This document shows, piece after piece, positions 47,914-55,612 of a stretch of 64,000 bases of DNA. Where the stretch lies: NCBI RefSeq assembly GCF_004402405.1, contig NZ_SOFE01000004.1, positions 1 through 64,000 of the forward strand, read 5' to 3'. Source of the DNA: Cryobacterium levicorallinum. Lineage in GTDB: Bacteria > Actinomycetota > Actinomycetes > Actinomycetales > Microbacteriaceae. Numbering within the stretch: the first letter of the stretch is position 1; every line of letters begins with the position of its first letter. The translations under genes were made by a program, and so were the position numbers. Under the pieces are notes generated by a model. That model saw nothing but the letters and a program-made list of their open reading frames with translations, was not told the DNA's origin and ran no database searches.

Positions 47914-49028
47914 CGCACACTTTCGATGCTCAGCACCTGGTCGAGCAGGCGACGCACGGTCTGTAATTCGGCCTGCGCTTCGGCCAGGCCGGCCAAAATG
48001 GGCTCGCGCCGGCCGAGCAGGTTCTGCAGCCGATCCCGGATTTGGGCGCTACTGAGTCCTGCGCTGTCAATGCTCACGTCGTGCAGGCCGGCCGCGGCAA
48101 AATGCCGGGCGATCTTGTCCGCCCGACCACCTTTGGGCTGTCCGCTGACCAGGAGCGCGGCCGGAACTGCTCCCTCGGTGAGCGCGCCGACGAGCACGTG
48201 CAGCCGGTCGCTCACGGCGAGCGCCGCCAGTCGGTAGAGGTCGCGCAGGCGCTGCTCCTGCTCGTCGTGGCCGGTGCCGTTCCAGCGCAGGGCATGCCCG
48301 TCGAGGTCGGCGGCGAGTTGGCCGCATTTGTCGTCGTCGCGCAGAACCTGGGTCACGCACCAGATAGTGAGGCCATTGTCGGCCGCCACGGCTCGCACCC
48401 CGGCGAGCCACTCATCGCTCGGATAGTCCAGATCGGAGCGCATGGATACGACCAGCACGTCGCGAACCTCGTCGGCCAGATCACGCTTTTCTGCCCGACC
48501 GTCGCTCGCAAAGGCGAGGTCGGGCATGATGCGGCCCTGCCCGAGATATCCGGCGGTGGCGGCATCGCGCCAGAGCGACAGATTGGACAGTGCAATGGAC
48601 GGGCCCATCAGGGCGCGCGGCAGCGGTGCAAAATTGCGGCTGCCCACGCCCACCCGGGCCACCCGGCCATGTCGAGCGCGCACGAGCGCGAGCACCGGCA
48701 GCATAGCGAGGTGCTCCTTCATGCCGATCAGGGTCAGCTGAATTTCTCCCGGCTTGAACACGTACGATGCCCGGCCGCGGGCGGCGCTGCGTAGTGCCGC
48801 CGCGTACCAGGCACGAAACGACCGGTACTGCACATCGTCCGGCGCCAGGCCGAGTCCTTCCGCGTAGCCATCGGGGGCTTCGCCGACATAGATGTGCAGC
48901 GGGCCGTTGGGCCGCAACCAGTCGAGCAGCTGCCGGCGAAGCAGAATGTCACCAATGTTGTCGTACTGTCCGCGGGCCGGCACGAAAATTTCGCGCAGCA
49001 TCCGCTCGCCTGGTGCGGTGGCGCTCAT
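47910..49028 (-). CDS. Polysaccharide pyruvyl transferase
   Basis: A 372-aa protein. The N-terminal PARGQYDNIGDILLRRQLLDWL holds the N-x-G-D motif; VGVGSRNF and MPDLAFASDG follow, and VSDRLHVLVGALTEGAVPAALL is the R-x-H signature region. It is paralogous to 40359-41408 and to the C-terminal half of the flippase fusion. It forms a four-base-overlap operon with the genes on either side. It would place a pyruvate ketal on the polysaccharide. Confidence 0.87.
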   Translation of the reverse strand: MSATAPGERMLREIFVPARGQYDNIGDILLRRQLLDWLRPNGPLHIYVGEAPDGYAEGLGLAPDDVQYRSFRAWYAAALRSAARGRASYVFKPGEIQLTLIGMKEHLAMLPVLALVRARHGRVARVGVGSRNFAPLPRALMGPSIALSNLSLWRDAATAGYLGQGRIMPDLAFASDGRAEKRDLADEVRDVLVVSMRSDLDYPSDEWLAGVRAVAADNGLTIWCVTQVLRDDDKCGQLAADLDGHALRWNGTGHDEQEQRLRDLYRLAALAVSDRLHVLVGALTEGAVPAALLVSGQPKGGRADKIARHFAAAGLHDVSIDSAGLSSAQIRDRLQNLLGRREPILAGLAEAQAELQTVRRLLDQVLSIESVR

Positions 49029-50011
49029 CGGTCGGTGGTCAGCGAAACGCTGACGCCGGTGTCGATCACGCGGCCGGCAGCGAAGCGGATAACCTCAGCC
49101 GTCAGGTCGGGCGCATCAACGGCCCGAGCGACTCCGAGGCATTCGGCGAGCTCGGCGATCTGCATCTGGTGGTCGTCGACGTGTTCGCCGCGGTGCTTGC
49201 GGCGGGTCACGATCACCGGAAAGACCCCCAGCTCAAGCAGGCCCATGAAGGTGCCAACGCCGGCGTGGGTGATCACGACGTCGGCCGTGAGGGCAGCATC
49301 GACGAACATCGCGGTCGGCATCATCTGGTGTACCTGACCGGGCAGGTCGGTCCGGTCGGTGGTGAAACCGAGCTGCCAGACGGTGCGTTCGTCGGCGAGG
49401 CCGCTCGCCAGCACGGCATCGACGAGGGAGTCGAACCGATACCCCTCGATGGTGCCGAGGGTGACGAACAGGCTGGGGCGGTCCGGCGCGTGTTTGACCA
49501 GCGCATGGTACGTGGAGAGCACACTCGGGTATGTTCTCCACCGCCCCGTCGCCCAGGCCAGGTGCTGGGTGCACACGCTGACCAGCCGGCTGGCGGCGAG
49601 CACCCGCCCGCTGAGTGAGGGGCCTTCCACTCGCGAGACGCTCTCGATGTACAGGCTGGGCACGCCGCTGATCGCAGCCTGGGGCAGCGCGGCCACGGCC
49701 AGGCCGGCCCCCGTGCTCACAGCACCGTCGAAGGATTCGTGCTTGAGCACCCGCCGGACGATTCCGGCCGCGCGCATCATGCCGAGGTAGTCGCGCGGGC
49801 GTACATAGGGCACGTGGATGCGGCGCTGACCGGCCAGCAGGGATCTGCTTTGCATGGAGTCAAAGGTGACCCAGAGCGAGCTCGGCGAGGCGCCAAGTCC
49901 GGGGGCGAGGCGAACGAGCTGAGCGAGATGGCCGCCGGTTGAGGCGACGAGCAGAAGCTTCCGTTGCGTGGGCGGCAGCGGATCGAGCGGGTAGGACGAG
50001 TGCACGGACAC
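49025..50011 (-). CDS. Alg14/Alg13-type fused glycosyltransferase
   Basis: 328 aa from GTG 50011 with AAGGGAG upstream. The N-terminal half (LLLVASTGGHLAQLVRLAPGL, LWVTFDSMQSRSLLAGQRR, GAGLAVAALPQAAISGVPSLYIES) is Alg14/PssD-like. The C-terminal half (PSLFVTLGTIEGYRFDSLVDAVL, ADVVITHAGVGTFMGLLELGVFPVIV) is Alg13/PssE-like and carries the UDP-sugar binding site. In many exopolysaccharide clusters these are two genes; here they are one. It likely adds the second sugar to the lipid-linked precursor at the membrane. First gene of a three-gene minus-strand operon. Confidence 0.86.
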   Translation of the reverse strand: MSVHSSYPLDPLPPTQRKLLLVASTGGHLAQLVRLAPGLGASPSSLWVTFDSMQSRSLLAGQRRIHVPYVRPRDYLGMMRAAGIVRRVLKHESFDGAVSTGAGLAVAALPQAAISGVPSLYIESVSRVEGPSLSGRVLAASRLVSVCTQHLAWATGRWRTYPSVLSTYHALVKHAPDRPSLFVTLGTIEGYRFDSLVDAVLASGLADERTVWQLGFTTDRTDLPGQVHQMMPTAMFVDAALTADVVITHAGVGTFMGLLELGVFPVIVTRRKHRGEHVDDHQMQIAELAECLGVARAVDAPDLTAEVIRFAAGRVIDTGVSVSLTTDR

Positions 50012-50139
50012 TGAGGCTCCCTTCGGGTAAAGCCTGGGTGGGACGGTTTCGAACGTGCGTCATCGAACGTGCGCTATTCGGGCGGTGGAGTTGTCGATCG
50101 GCGAAGCTGAACTGGTACGGCTGAGCAGGTGTCGCTGAA

Positions 50140-51630
50140 TTACCAGGTGACGCGGGTGTGGGTCGGGTTGTCTGTCGAGGAAGTGTCGCTATCGACCGGC
50201 GTTGGGCCGCGATCGATCGCGGCCGCGGCGGTGGATCGACTCGGCCGCAGGGACGGGCGCAGGGGCGGACGAGGCGAGACCGCGAATCCGCCGTCACGCA
50301 CGAGCGCGTCGGGGCCGCGGGTGGGGACCATGGCAAGCACGACGCCGAGCGGCGTCGTGCCGACGGCTTCGAGGGCGTCGAACGCGGCGAGCAACTCGGC
50401 CTCACTCACCCGGTTGGCGCCAACCACCAAAACCGTGCCACCGGTCCAGCGGCTGAGCACAGCAGCGTCGGTGACCGCGAGTACCGGCGGGGCGTCGATG
50501 AGCACGTAGTCGTAGCTGCTGCTGAGCACATCGAGCACGGTGCCCATGGCCGTCGAACCGAGCAGTTCGCTCGGGTTGGTGGGGATCTTGCCGGAGGAGA
50601 GCACGGTGAGCGGATGCAGCGTGCCCCACGATTGCAAGGAATCCTTGAGCGGCACATCCCCGACCAGCACGTCGGTCAGGCCGCGGTCTGGGTCAAGGCC
50701 GAGGTAGTCGGCCAGCCGGGGCGTGCGCAGATCGGCGTCGATCACGGCGACGGTCGCGCCGCTCTCGGCGAGTACGATGGCAAGGTTGACCAGGGTGGTG
50801 GTCTTGCCCTCACCCGTGACGGACGACGTCACGACCAGGCTGCGCCGGCTGGTATCGGCGTCGGCGAACTCGAGGTTCGTGCGCAGCACCCGGAATGCCT
50901 CGGCGCGTGCGGTGGCCGGACCGTCGGGGGTGATGATCGGGTTGGCGTGCGCTTCAAGGGGGATGCCGCCGAGCACTGGAACCACCGTGAGGCGCTCGAT
51001 GTCGTCACGGTTGTAGATGCGACGATCGAGCAGTCCGATCAGGAACGCGGTCACCAGGCCGACCAACAGTCCAATGAGCAGACCGACAGCGAGGTTAAGA
51101 TAGAGCTGGGGCAGCGCCGGGTTGTCCGGCACCACCGCGGGGTCGAGGACACCAACCGTGACCGGGCTGGCTCCGCCGTCCGCTGGGGTTTCCAGCTGGT
51201 TGATGACCACGTCGGTGAAGCTTTCCGACACGGCCTCGGCGAGCTGCTGCGCGGCATCCGCTGTCGAAGCGAGGGCGGTGATTTCGATGACGGCCGAACC
51301 GGGCTGGGTGGTGGCGGTGACCCGCTCGGCCAGGTTGGCGGCGGTCTCGTTGAGGCCCAGGCTCGTGATCACCGGGTCGAGCACGCGGGGGCTGGTCGCC
51401 ACGTCGAGGTAGTAGGGCAGCTTCTGCACGACAAAGTTGTTGCCCTGCACCAGGTCACCGGGGGTGGATCCGATCTGAATCTGCGCGGCTACGAAGACCC
51501 GGGTCGAGGCCTGGTATTGCACGGGGGTGAGCAACGCGGCTGCGGCCCCACCGACGACGCCCAACAAGGTGAAAGCCACGATGAGAATCCATCGCTTTCG
51601 TAGAATTCGAGCCAGACGCTTCAGTTCCAT
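50140..51630 (-). CDS. Wzz-type chain-length determinant fused to BY-kinase-like ATPase
   Basis: 496 aa. Two membrane segments (about 16-36 and 178-200) bracket the extracytoplasmic Wzz domain. The cytosolic part has Walker A SSVTGEGKTTTL at about 270-280, Walker A' VIDADLRTPR at about 296-305 and Walker B SYDYVLIDAPP near 378-388, the layout of actinobacterial/proteobacterial fused tyrosine kinases. The C-terminal tail is Pro/Ser/Thr/Arg-rich and has no tyrosine, so the usual autophosphorylated Tyr cluster is missing. It likely controls polymer length and export. Confidence 0.87.
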   Translation of the reverse strand: MELKRLARILRKRWILIVAFTLLGVVGGAAAALLTPVQYQASTRVFVAAQIQIGSTPGDLVQGNNFVVQKLPYYLDVATSPRVLDPVITSLGLNETAANLAERVTATTQPGSAVIEITALASTADAAQQLAEAVSESFTDVVINQLETPADGGASPVTVGVLDPAVVPDNPALPQLYLNLAVGLLIGLLVGLVTAFLIGLLDRRIYNRDDIERLTVVPVLGGIPLEAHANPIITPDGPATARAEAFRVLRTNLEFADADTSRRSLVVTSSVTGEGKTTTLVNLAIVLAESGATVAVIDADLRTPRLADYLGLDPDRGLTDVLVGDVPLKDSLQSWGTLHPLTVLSSGKIPTNPSELLGSTAMGTVLDVLSSSYDYVLIDAPPVLAVTDAAVLSRWTGGTVLVVGANRVSEAELLAAFDALEAVGTTPLGVVLAMVPTRGPDALVRDGGFAVSPRPPLRPSLRPSRSTAAAAIDRGPTPVDSDTSSTDNPTHTRVTW

Positions 51631-51656
51631 GCGCGCTTCTCTCCGAGTGATTAATG

Positions 51657-51679
51657 CGTCGTACTTCGGGTGTACGACG
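51657..51679 (-). promoter_or_regulatory. Hairpin upstream of the BY-kinase gene
   Basis: CGTCGTAC / GTACGACG with a 7-nt loop, 27 bp upstream of the kinase start on the minus strand. It lies in the 5' leader and could be an operator or leader hairpin. Confidence 0.35.
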
Positions 51680-51735
51680 ACAGAAACCTATGTTGGCATA
51701 AAAATCCTCACTTTTGGACCGTCAGTATTGAAGAT

Positions 51736-52647
51736 TTAATCCGTCCGTGTTGAGGAGTTCACGAGATTGTCGATCAGAAACTGACGAATATTCGCTCGGG
51801 TTGCCTCGTCGAGCAGCTCCAAAGCGTGTCGTTCACCGGGTTTCACGTCGAGGGTGACGGGAACGCCGACGGCCGTGAGTGCGTCCGCCATCGCCTCGGC
51901 TTGCTGCACCGGAACAAATTCATTTTTCGAGATGGCGACGTAAAACGGTGGATCGGTCTTGTCGACGGCGTACAGCGGCGAGGCTGTACGCGAGTTGGGA
52001 CAATCGGTGAAGTCGTCGCAACCGAGGTATTGCAGGATCGACCCGACGGCCAGCCTCGAGGGACGACCACGCCTGAGGCCCGTCTCGGTGAGGTCAACCG
52101 CCGGCGACAGCGCTACGACCGCGGCAACCCGGTCGCCCCCGGTGAGGCTGCCGGAGCCGTTGGTGCCGATCGACGAGGCGATGATCGCCCCGGCCGAGCT
52201 GCCGAGCAGTCCTATGCGCTCGGGGTCGATGTTGAATTCCCTGACCTGCTGCGGATCGCGCAGCCACTCGAGCGCGTCGGTGACATCGTTCACCTGCGCC
52301 GGAAAGGCGAATTTCGGGGCGAGCCGGTAATCCACCGCGAACGCCGCCACGCCGCTGCCGGCCAGCTCCTCACACAGGGCGGTCATGCCGCCGAAATCTT
52401 TGCTGCCGCTGTCGAATCCGCCGCCGTGGATGAGAATAACGGCCGGGGCGCGCTGAGTCTTCTCCTCGGGCAGACAGGCGTTCAGCATCAGGTCCTGCCC
52501 CTTGGACGTGCCGTACTGCAGGTCGTGCTCCACCACGACCGGGCCGGGCGGCGCAGACCGGTCGGGCGTGGTCGGCGTGGCGGAGCATCCGCTCAAGAGC
52601 AGACCAACGGCCAGCAGGCCAACGGATGCCGCGCGGGCGGGCTTCAC
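51736..52647 (-). CDS. Lipoprotein esterase/lipase (alpha/beta hydrolase, HSL-like)
   Basis: 303 aa from GTG 52647, overlapping the upstream stop (GTGA). The signal SVGLLAVGLLLSGCS marks a lipoprotein. The oxyanion motif ILIHGGGFDSGSK (HGGG) is followed by the nucleophile in GLLGSSAGAIIAS (GxSxG), an Asp in the segment LDVKPGERHALELLD and the catalytic His in ERHALE. This is the carboxylesterase/hormone-sensitive-lipase pattern. Its pairing with a membrane acyltransferase suggests removal of acyl groups that the partner adds. Confidence 0.87.
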   Translation of the reverse strand: MKPARAASVGLLAVGLLLSGCSATPTTPDRSAPPGPVVVEHDLQYGTSKGQDLMLNACLPEEKTQRAPAVILIHGGGFDSGSKDFGGMTALCEELAGSGVAAFAVDYRLAPKFAFPAQVNDVTDALEWLRDPQQVREFNIDPERIGLLGSSAGAIIASSIGTNGSGSLTGGDRVAAVVALSPAVDLTETGLRRGRPSRLAVGSILQYLGCDDFTDCPNSRTASPLYAVDKTDPPFYVAISKNEFVPVQQAEAMADALTAVGVPVTLDVKPGERHALELLDEATRANIRQFLIDNLVNSSTRTD

Positions 52648-53717
52648 AGCGGGTCTCCGTTCAACCGTGCGCGATGCGAGACCGATTTGGCCTGCCGCTT
52701 GCGGAACGGGCTGACCCAGAGGAAGGAGAACCGGCGCAGGAGCTTGGCGAGGTAGACCGAGCCGACGAGCGCGATTGCGGCGAGCAGAAACGGCAGGGCG
52801 TTGGCCGCGCGTTCCAGCCAGGCTGCCTCGGCGATCGGGGCGAGCAGGGCAAGGGCTGTGGCCACGAGAAACAGGTGCAGCAAGTAGATCTGAAAGCTGT
52901 ACTGGCCGAGCGTGTTCATGAAGTTCAGCCATTTCACGCGCACCAGCAGGGTGGCCAGGGCGATACCCATAGCCACGGCGACGGCGCTTTCGAGCAGGAT
53001 CAGGCCGGGCAGACGGGTGAGGTGGAACGGCACGAGAAGCACGGCCAGGCCCAAGTAGGCGACTACCAACACGATGGCGTGCCAGACCCGCACCCGCGCG
53101 GCCAGCCGATACACGGTGTGCGGAAAATAGACCGCGACGATGAAGAAGATGAAGTTGGCGGCGACTCGGTCCCAGCCGACATTGTCGAGGTCGAGCAGGT
53201 TTGGTGTCGTGGACGCTGCGGCGACCAGTGCGGCGAGGGTGATCTGCACGCTGATCGGGAATTTGCGTAGCAGCCAGGCGAGCAGGGTGAAAACGGCGAG
53301 GGCCCAGATGAACCAGTAGCTGCTGGTCGGCCAGACCGGCAGGAGAATGATATTGAGCAGGTCGGTGGGGGAACGTTCGGTTCCCCGCAGGTGCGGCACG
53401 ACGAGGTAGAACAGCACGCGAATAACCGACCAGAGCAGGTACAGGTAGACCAAGGTGAGCAGCCGACGCCGCCACAGGTCGTGCAGGTTCCAGGTGAGCA
53501 TGCGCCGGGCAGTGAGACCCGCGATGAAAAAGAACACCGGCATGGGAAAGTAGCTGAGCACCAGGCGCAGCCGCGGGGTACTGCCGGCCAGTCCGAGATC
53601 ATTGAGAAACAGCGATGAATGGTAGAGCACGACGAGGATGATCGCCGCTCCCTTGGCGAAGTTGATCCACTCACGGTTCTCGGGGGCCTGTATCTCTTTC
53701 ACAGACGAAATGTACAC
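52644..53717 (-). CDS. Acyltransferase-3-family membrane protein
   Basis: 357 aa, about ten membrane segments. The N-terminal REWINFAKGAAIILVVLYHSSLF has the acyltransferase-3 signature with the active-site His, and FPMPVFFFIAGLTARRML is the following conserved loop. It probably acylates cell-surface sugars. It is translated just before the esterase lipoprotein (four-base overlap), forming an acylation/deacylation pair at the end of the polysaccharide locus. Confidence 0.87.
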   Translation of the reverse strand: MYISSVKEIQAPENREWINFAKGAAIILVVLYHSSLFLNDLGLAGSTPRLRLVLSYFPMPVFFFIAGLTARRMLTWNLHDLWRRRLLTLVYLYLLWSVIRVLFYLVVPHLRGTERSPTDLLNIILLPVWPTSSYWFIWALAVFTLLAWLLRKFPISVQITLAALVAAASTTPNLLDLDNVGWDRVAANFIFFIVAVYFPHTVYRLAARVRVWHAIVLVVAYLGLAVLLVPFHLTRLPGLILLESAVAVAMGIALATLLVRVKWLNFMNTLGQYSFQIYLLHLFLVATALALLAPIAEAAWLERAANALPFLLAAIALVGSVYLAKLLRRFSFLWVSPFRKRQAKSVSHRARLNGDPL

Positions 53718-53860
53718 GAGAAAAACTCAGGATGGAATCTTGGGCCGGTTGCAGGGGTGGTCAGAGGCTGCCAAAACGAGCCGCTGCAGCAAAAGAGGCC
53801 GTGAACTGGGGGTCAAGCTACTGCACTGCAGACCTCGTGACCGCGGTCGATGAGTTGCCC

Positions 53861-53951
53861 CCGTGGCTAAATCAGGAGATCTGCCGGGACCGAGGTGGCG
53901 CCCCGCGTATTTCTGCATCTGCCTGCAGCAGGCTTCCGGAATTAGCGGCGG
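53861..53951. repeat. 91-bp inverted-repeat element, copy 2
   Basis: Left end CCGTGGCTAAATCAGGAGA and right end CTTCCGGAATTAGCGGCGG are imperfect inverted repeats. The left end resembles that of the element at 22929-23029 (about 16 of 20 positions), and both contain CCCCGCG in the centre. Lies in the 264-bp gap between the acyltransferase and HAD genes, where I see no gene. Confidence 0.45.
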
Positions 53952-53981
53952 CGCGCCGGCGTACTGGGGGCTGCCGGGCAG

Positions 53982-54749
53982 TCAGACGGCGACGTAGCGC
54001 GGAATCAGATCTTCGAGCAGGGCGACGGTGTCGGGCCAGCCTTCGACGGCGATGCACTCGACGCCGAGAACCTTGACCGGGTAGTCATTGCCATTCTCGT
54101 CGAGGCGATCGCCGACGAACAGCATGTCGTCGAGGTCGACCCCGGTAAGGGTGGCCAGCCGCTTCATGCCATAGGCCTTGTCGATGCCCTGCCGGGTGAT
54201 ATCAACGGATGTCGACCCCCCCGAACGCACTTCAAGGTCGGGCAGCAGTGCCTGCACGGCCTCCCGCAGAGTGTTCTTCTTCTCCCCGGTCGGGTCCCAG
54301 GCGATCTTGGCGGCGACCGGGGCGGCCTGGCCGAGTGCGGAGAAGGTGATCTGCGAGCCGCGGTCTTCAAGGATGGGGCCCCAGGTGTCGTTCTCCCAGT
54401 AGCCGAGGCTGCGCGCGGTCTGCTCGACGGCATCGAGAGCCCGGGTCTTTTGCTCGTCGCTCAAGTTTTCGGCGTAGACCTGCGTCCAACCCTGGGCTTC
54501 GCTGCGGTAGTACTGGGTACCGCAGGTGGGCAGGAGGTGCAGCCGGGCAAGCAGATCGGGGGGAATCGAGGGCAGGTTGTCGATGATCTGCGCCTGGAAC
54601 TGGCCGAACTGACCTCCGGAGATGACGCAAACCTCGGTGACGCCGAGCAGCTGCACCAGCAGGTCGATCATGGTCGGGTCGAGCGCGGACTTGGACGGCG
54701 CGAGCGTATCGTCAAGGTCGAAGGCCACCAGGCGGGGAAGGATAGGCAT
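53982..54749 (-). CDS. HAD-superfamily hydrolase, class IIB (phosphomannomutase-like)
   Basis: A 255-aa protein. Motif I is FDLDDTLAPSK (Asp11, Asp13), motif II includes CVISGGQFGQF, and the late motif DDMLFVGDRLDENGNDYPV supplies the final acidic residues. The class IIB cap contains SVDITRQGIDKAYGMKRL, shared with eukaryotic-type phosphomannomutases and sucrose-phosphate phosphatases. Phosphosugar hydrolysis or mutase activity is likely. It may supply mannose or glucose phosphates for the neighbouring polysaccharide genes, but that is inference. Confidence 0.82.
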   Translation of the reverse strand: MPILPRLVAFDLDDTLAPSKSALDPTMIDLLVQLLGVTEVCVISGGQFGQFQAQIIDNLPSIPPDLLARLHLLPTCGTQYYRSEAQGWTQVYAENLSDEQKTRALDAVEQTARSLGYWENDTWGPILEDRGSQITFSALGQAAPVAAKIAWDPTGEKKNTLREAVQALLPDLEVRSGGSTSVDITRQGIDKAYGMKRLATLTGVDLDDMLFVGDRLDENGNDYPVKVLGVECIAVEGWPDTVALLEDLIPRYVAV

Positions 54750-54827
54750 CAGACCACTCTATCGATCGTGGCAGGCCGGCCGGGGTGAGCGGCGCCGGGG
54801 ATGGGGGCGAGTTGTTAGCCTGAGCGA

Positions 54828-55451
54828 GTGCGTACTGACTTCGATCCCCGAGACCTTGCCCGCCGCGACTTCTACCGCCTGCTGAACTCCCTCGTGGTTC
54901 CGCGGCCGATTGCCTGGGTGACCAGCCGCTCGGCGGCCGGGGTCGACAACCTGGCGCCGCATTCATTCTTCACCGTGGCATCCGTTTCGCCGCCGATCGT
55001 GCAATTCACCTCGGTGGGTGTCAAGGACACCGTGCGCAATATCCTTGAGACCGGGGACTTCGTGGTGAATTTCACGCCGGAATCGTTGTTCGAGGAAGTG
55101 AATGCCACCGGGACCGACTTCGGGCCGGAGGAGAGCGAGTTTGACCGCGCCGGGCTCACCCGCGAACCGAGCCTGACCGTTTCATCGATGCGGGTGGCCG
55201 AGTCCCCCGCGGCGATCGAGTGCCGCCTGCACTCCACGCTCGAACTGGGCGATTGCACGCTAGTGTTCGGCGAGGTGACGCACGTCGCGGTGTCGTCTGC
55301 GGTGTTGGACGGCGGGCATCCACTCATTGAGAAGTTGCGACCGTTGTCGCGGCTCGGCCTCGACGAGTGGGGAACCACCGGCGTGGTCAAGGAGATCAAG
55401 CGCATTCGCGCGAGCGATTGGCCGCGCGAGTTTCGGCCGCGCGAACACTGA
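54828..55451 (+). CDS. Flavin-reductase-like / FMN-binding split-barrel protein
   Basis: 207 aa from GTG 54828. The split-barrel FMN fold is shown by FYRLLNSLVVPRPIAWVTSRSAAGVDNLAPHSFFTVASVSPPIVQFTSVG in pieces: the RPIAWVTS and N-x-A-P-x-S-F-F motifs, D-T-x-R-N-I, and F-V-V-N. This is the flavoredoxin/DIM6-NTAB family. It probably binds FMN and reduces flavin or an aromatic substrate. Divergent from the HAD gene, no partner oxygenase nearby. Confidence 0.85.
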   Translation: MRTDFDPRDLARRDFYRLLNSLVVPRPIAWVTSRSAAGVDNLAPHSFFTVASVSPPIVQFTSVGVKDTVRNILETGDFVVNFTPESLFEEVNATGTDFGPEESEFDRAGLTREPSLTVSSMRVAESPAAIECRLHSTLELGDCTLVFGEVTHVAVSSAVLDGGHPLIEKLRPLSRLGLDEWGTTGVVKEIKRIRASDWPREFRPREH

Positions 55452-55612
55452 GGCGAGTCTGCAGCGAGCGGATGCCCGCGCCCCATTTGGGTGCGCGCTA
55501 CGGCGATTACCGTAGCGGCTGCCGAAATCGGGGGCGGTCGCGCGCCACGAGACCACGGCGAGCGGATGCGGCGGCCAGGCCGGCAGCATCCACTCGCGAG
55601 CGCCTTGGGCGG

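Noticed and set aside
53718-53981. Possible small gene between the acyltransferase and HAD genes
   Set aside because: No frame has a ribosome site and GC3 pattern; the gap is occupied by the inverted-repeat element instead.
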